Made by a program: the position numbers and the translations under genes
Notes under the pieces: generated by a model
What the model saw: only the letters and a program-made list of their open reading frames with translations
Told to the model about the DNA's origin: nothing
Database searches by the model: none
Shown here: one piece after another, positions 61,969 through 64,000 of the stretch
Layout: each line of letters opens with the position of its first letter
Position numbering within the stretch: position 1 is the stretch's first letter
Origin: an uncultured Eubacteriales bacterium
GTDB taxonomy: Bacteria > Bacillota > Clostridia > Christensenellales > CAG-138
DNA length: 64,000 nucleotides
Direction: 5' to 3'
NCBI GenBank assembly: GCA_900546845.1
Contig: UREK01000012.1
Coordinates: forward strand, 7,202-71,201

Positions 61969-62886
61969 ATGAACCTGAAAAGTAAGCACACATTCGGGCA
62001 TTTTGCTGCCCTGGTTACAATCCTCGTTTGGGGCACTACATTGATTTCCACAAAGGCGCTTCTTGCGGATTTTCAACCCATTGAGGTTCTCTTTTTCCGC
62101 TTTACGTTGGGTCTGCTTGCTCTTCTTCTCGTCTGCCCGCACCGCTTGAAGGGCACTACATTCCGGCAGGAATGCACCTTCCTTATGGCAGGTTTTTTCG
62201 GCGTATGTCTGTATTACCTGCTGGAAAACATCGCTCTCGTTTACTCTATGGCTTCCAACGTGGGCGTGATCCTTTCCGCAGCGCCTTTTTTTACCGCGCT
62301 GTTCAGCAGAGCATTCACAAAAAGTTCTGAGAAACTGCGGGGCAACTTCTTCGCCGGTTTCGTAGTTGCCATGGCCGGCATCGCTTTAATCTCCTTTAAC
62401 GGCGCAAAGCTGAAGTTAAACCCCTTGGGCGACCTGCTTGCACTTTGCGCTGCCATATGCTGGGCATTGTACTCCCTCCTTGTCAAGAAAATCAGTGGTT
62501 TCGGGCATAATACGATCCTGACAACAAGGCGCGTTATCTTCTACGGCCTGCTTTGCATGATCCCCGCCCTGTTCTTCTTTGATTTCAAACTGGAGCTTTC
62601 CCGCTTTATGAAGATGACAAACTTGCTTCATTTTCTCTTTCTGGGGCTCTGTGCTTCCGCCCTTTGCTTCGTGACCTGGAACACAGCCATCAAGCTCCTT
62701 GGGCCGGTCAAAACCACTACATATATTTATATCATCCCCATTGTAACCGTTATCGCATCCGCGTTGTTCCTGCATGAGAAGATCATGCCCCTTACCATTG
62801 CCGGCACCGCACTGATCCTTACCGGACTGATCCTTTCCGAAGGCAGGAATTTTTTCCGGCGAAGCAAAGCAGCAGAGCCAGAATAA
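61969..62886 (+). CDS. DMT superfamily (EamA) transporter
   Basis: The 305-residue membrane protein has ten predicted helices in two EamA halves: VTILVWGTTLISTKALL at the start of the first and LLALCAAICWALYSLLVKK in the second (as CAAICWALYS). The end has IAGTALILTGLILSEGR. Such proteins often export amino acids or metabolites. It follows the YtcJ-like gene by 25 bp and may release products of peptide breakdown. GTGAGG is upstream of the ATG. Confidence 0.85.
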   Translation: MNLKSKHTFGHFAALVTILVWGTTLISTKALLADFQPIEVLFFRFTLGLLALLLVCPHRLKGTTFRQECTFLMAGFFGVCLYYLLENIALVYSMASNVGVILSAAPFFTALFSRAFTKSSEKLRGNFFAGFVVAMAGIALISFNGAKLKLNPLGDLLALCAAICWALYSLLVKKISGFGHNTILTTRRVIFYGLLCMIPALFFFDFKLELSRFMKMTNLLHFLFLGLCASALCFVTWNTAIKLLGPVKTTTYIYIIPIVTVIASALFLHEKIMPLTIAGTALILTGLILSEGRNFFRRSKAAEPE

Positions 62887-62984
62887 CGGCGCCAATTGCA
62901 TGCGCAAGCAATCTTTCCCTGCGTTTCCTTTTACCCGGCATCCATTCCAAACAGTGCATTAAGAACGATACAGGAGGTTTTTCC

Positions 62985-63290
62985 ATGATAATCGACGGCA
63001 ACGAAAAAGAAAAGTGCGCCCTTGAAGCCTATCATGCAGGCGATATCGAGACCTACCGCGCCCTGCAGGACGAATTTGTCAGCGAAGTGCGCGAAGCCAT
63101 AGCAAACAAACAAAACATTTGCTCCTGCAAGGTGGCCTGTAAATATCATGGCCGCTGCCAGGAGTGCGTGGCCATGCACCGTGCGCACCGCGATCATCTG
63201 CCCATGTGTTTTCAAAGCATGGTCAACGAACGCATTGCCGCATTAAGCGCATTGACTGAGCACTCTTGTCTGGCAGAACATAAAGACTAA
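62985..63290 (+). CDS. Small cysteine-rich protein (DUF6485-like)
   Basis: The 101-residue protein has a helical start (residues 1-40) and then CSCKVACKYHGRCQEC with a later LPMCF. Its six cysteines and several histidines suggest metal binding, as in the short DUF6485 proteins of Clostridia (C-x-C...C-x-x-H-G-x-C-x-E-C...LPxC). AGGAGG lies 8 bp before the ATG. The role is unknown. Confidence 0.62.
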   Translation: MIIDGNEKEKCALEAYHAGDIETYRALQDEFVSEVREAIANKQNICSCKVACKYHGRCQECVAMHRAHRDHLPMCFQSMVNERIAALSALTEHSCLAEHKD

Positions 63291-63294
63291 CCGG

Positions 63295-63328
63295 CTATCA
63301 TGTGTTTAAGTAACATCACTGCTATCGG
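63295..63328 (+). repeat. Degenerate copy of the tRNA-Met 3' end (possible old att site)
   Basis: TCATGTGTTTAAGTAACATCACTGCTA matches the tRNA 3' segment at 22 of 27 bases. TCGG then follows, as it does after the CCA at 37,049. It lies just past the Cys-rich gene. Confidence 0.45.
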
Positions 63329-63348
63329 ATGGTGTTTCTCTTTGTGAA

Positions 63349-63564
63349 GTGCTGTTTGAGGCCGTCCTGATCTCTGAGGAGGAGCACGGTGCCATGTTCG
63401 TAGAGAACATCGATGGCCACATTGCCGATATGGAAGAAGACGGCTACACTTGGCTGCCCATGGATGCCAATAAAGAGCAGATCAGCGGCTCCTTCGATGA
63501 TATCATGCTCCATGGCGGCGACACGATCTATCTCCAGCGCTATGTAGTACCTTATTTTGATTAA
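63349..63564 (+). CDS. Small acidic hypothetical protein or gene remnant
   Basis: A frame from GTG (63,349) or from ATG (63,394) ends at 63,564 and gives 71 or 56 residues. GAGGAGGAG lies 9 bp before the ATG, so the shorter form has a good ribosome site. The product is acidic (VENIDGHIADMEEDGY, then HGGDTIYLQRYVV) and soluble. I do not recognise it. It could be the end of an older, larger gene. Confidence 0.45.
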   Translation: MLFEAVLISEEEHGAMFVENIDGHIADMEEDGYTWLPMDANKEQISGSFDDIMLHGGDTIYLQRYVVPYFD

Positions 63565-63586
63565 TTGCAAAAGATACCTTCCGTAA

Positions 63587-63626
63587 CCTTAACCTGCGCG
63601 GCAGAAAACTGCCGTGTAGGTTAAGG
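63587..63626. terminator. Long hairpin after the small acidic frame
   Basis: CCTTAACCT-GCGCGGCAG, loop AAAA, and CTGCCGTGT-AGGTTAAGG pair over 18 positions with 2 weak ones. No T-run follows, so the terminator call is tentative. Confidence 0.4.
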
Positions 63627-63637
63627 GCGAGTTCCTC

Positions 63638-63769
63638 TCAACGCAGGAATTCTACAGACTTAAGTAGTCCAGGCAACTTATCATTCACCAGATCCGTAGT
63701 TTCGCCAAGTATGTCAGTTGCAACTGGAGCCCGGTTGAAGCGGTAAACAACCCCTGTATCAAACAACAT
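63638..63769 (-). other. Short minus-strand frame, probable gene remnant
   Basis: An ATG at 63,769 opens 43 codons ending in TGA at 63,638. The product (DTGVVYRFNRAPVATDIL, then LPGLLKSVEFLR) has normal, non-repetitive composition, and the frame stays open upstream for about 20 codons. It looks like the C-terminal end of a lost gene. Family not recognised. Confidence 0.3.
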
Positions 63770-63796
63770 AGTTAATAAATGCTCTTTTCCACATTT

Positions 63797-63826
63797 GGGA
63801 GTATAGCTCAGCTGGAAGCATGGGCC
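63797..63826 (+). other. tRNA-like 5' fragment
   Basis: GGGAGTATAGCTCAGCTGG followed by AAGC resembles the acceptor and D-arm of a bacterial tRNA gene. No anticodon arm, T-arm or CCA follows. It also overlaps the open minus-strand frame, so it may be chance. Confidence 0.3.
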
Positions 63827-63923
63827 AAGCGGTTATACACGCATGGCAGCGTTCTTCATAGGTTTCTGATATTCGAATAAATGCAACAAATAGATATCTT
63901 TTCGGGTACACTATGCCACGGAA

Positions 63924-63984
63924 AAAGCTAGGAAAATCCTAGCTTTCAGTCTGTCAAGAAAGCCAGTCAACGACTGGTTTTTTT
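63924..63984 (+). terminator. Two hairpins, the second with seven T's
   Basis: AAAGCTAGGA/TCCTAGCTTT sits at about 63,924-63,944. CCAGTC, loop AAC and GACTGG at 63,963-63,977 are followed by TTTTTTT. The second is a good rho-independent terminator. Confidence 0.65.
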
Positions 63985-63992
63985 GGTATAAT
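63984..63992 (+). promoter_or_regulatory. Extended -10 promoter element for a gene beyond the window
   Basis: TGGTATAAT is an extended -10 box. No good -35 box is seen 17 bp upstream, which is usual for this type. Confidence 0.4.
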
Positions 63993-64000
63993 AGAAGCGG

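Overview
The window is a stretch of a Gram-positive Clostridia chromosome. Supporting signs are strong GGAGG ribosome sites, sigma-A promoters, rho-independent terminators, a DivIC-like gene fragment, and fermentative butyrate and lysine genes. The left 36 kb and the core genes are GC-rich. The organism looks like a gut-type, amino-acid-fermenting, butyrate-producing anaerobe; I cannot name the species.

Region 1 (1-14,000). A cell-division and Ppx/GppA corner is followed by a repeat-filled gap. A complete citrate lyase operon (citD-citE-citF-citC-citXG) follows on the minus strand. A run of small housekeeping and unknown genes comes next: TetR, DUF2500, GNAT, flavodoxin-like, DUF2461 and acyl-ACP thioesterase. 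One gene at 10,321 is truncated.

Region 2 (14,000-29,700). This is a lysine-to-butyrate block, all on the minus strand. KamA, KamD/KamE, Kdd, Kce and Kal take lysine to acetoacetate and crotonyl-CoA; Crt, Hbd, Bcd and EtfAB carry C4-CoA intermediates to butyryl-CoA. KamB and KamC are the predicted reactivase of the B12/PLP mutase. Upstream of kal lie a consensus promoter, a lysine riboswitch and a terminator. The terminator shares the 3' strand of aptamer helix P1, the wiring of a switch that lysine turns on. A Rex-like dyad sits upstream of crt.

Region 3 (29,700-36,900). An XRE-TPR regulator is divergent from a MATE exporter. Then come PEP carboxykinase, a nitroreductase, an L,D-transpeptidase lipoprotein, adenosine deaminase, and two tRNA genes (initiator and CAT elongator).

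Region 4 (37,005-51,141). This 14.1 kb integrated element lies between 44-bp direct repeats that copy the 3' end of the second tRNA gene. It carries a frame-broken tyrosine integrase, two DUF6809-like paralogues behind near-identical leaders, a cluster of at least seven stem-loops, a broken lipoprotein gene, an XRE regulator, a full type I restriction-modification system (hsdM-hsdS-hsdR), a GIY-YIG protein, a DUF2971-like protein, a RelB/ParE-type toxin-antitoxin pair and a Fic protein. No conjugation or capsid genes were recognised.

Region 5 (51,137-63,300). A LysR regulator is divergent from an apparent peptide-use cassette: an M20 peptidase, a five-gene Dpp/Opp-type ABC importer, an M20D amidohydrolase, a YtcJ-like amidohydrolase and an EamA exporter. 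A degenerate copy of the tRNA 3' end lies at 63,295, so this may be an older island next to the first. The last 700 bp hold gene remnants, hairpins and a possible promoter for a gene beyond the window.
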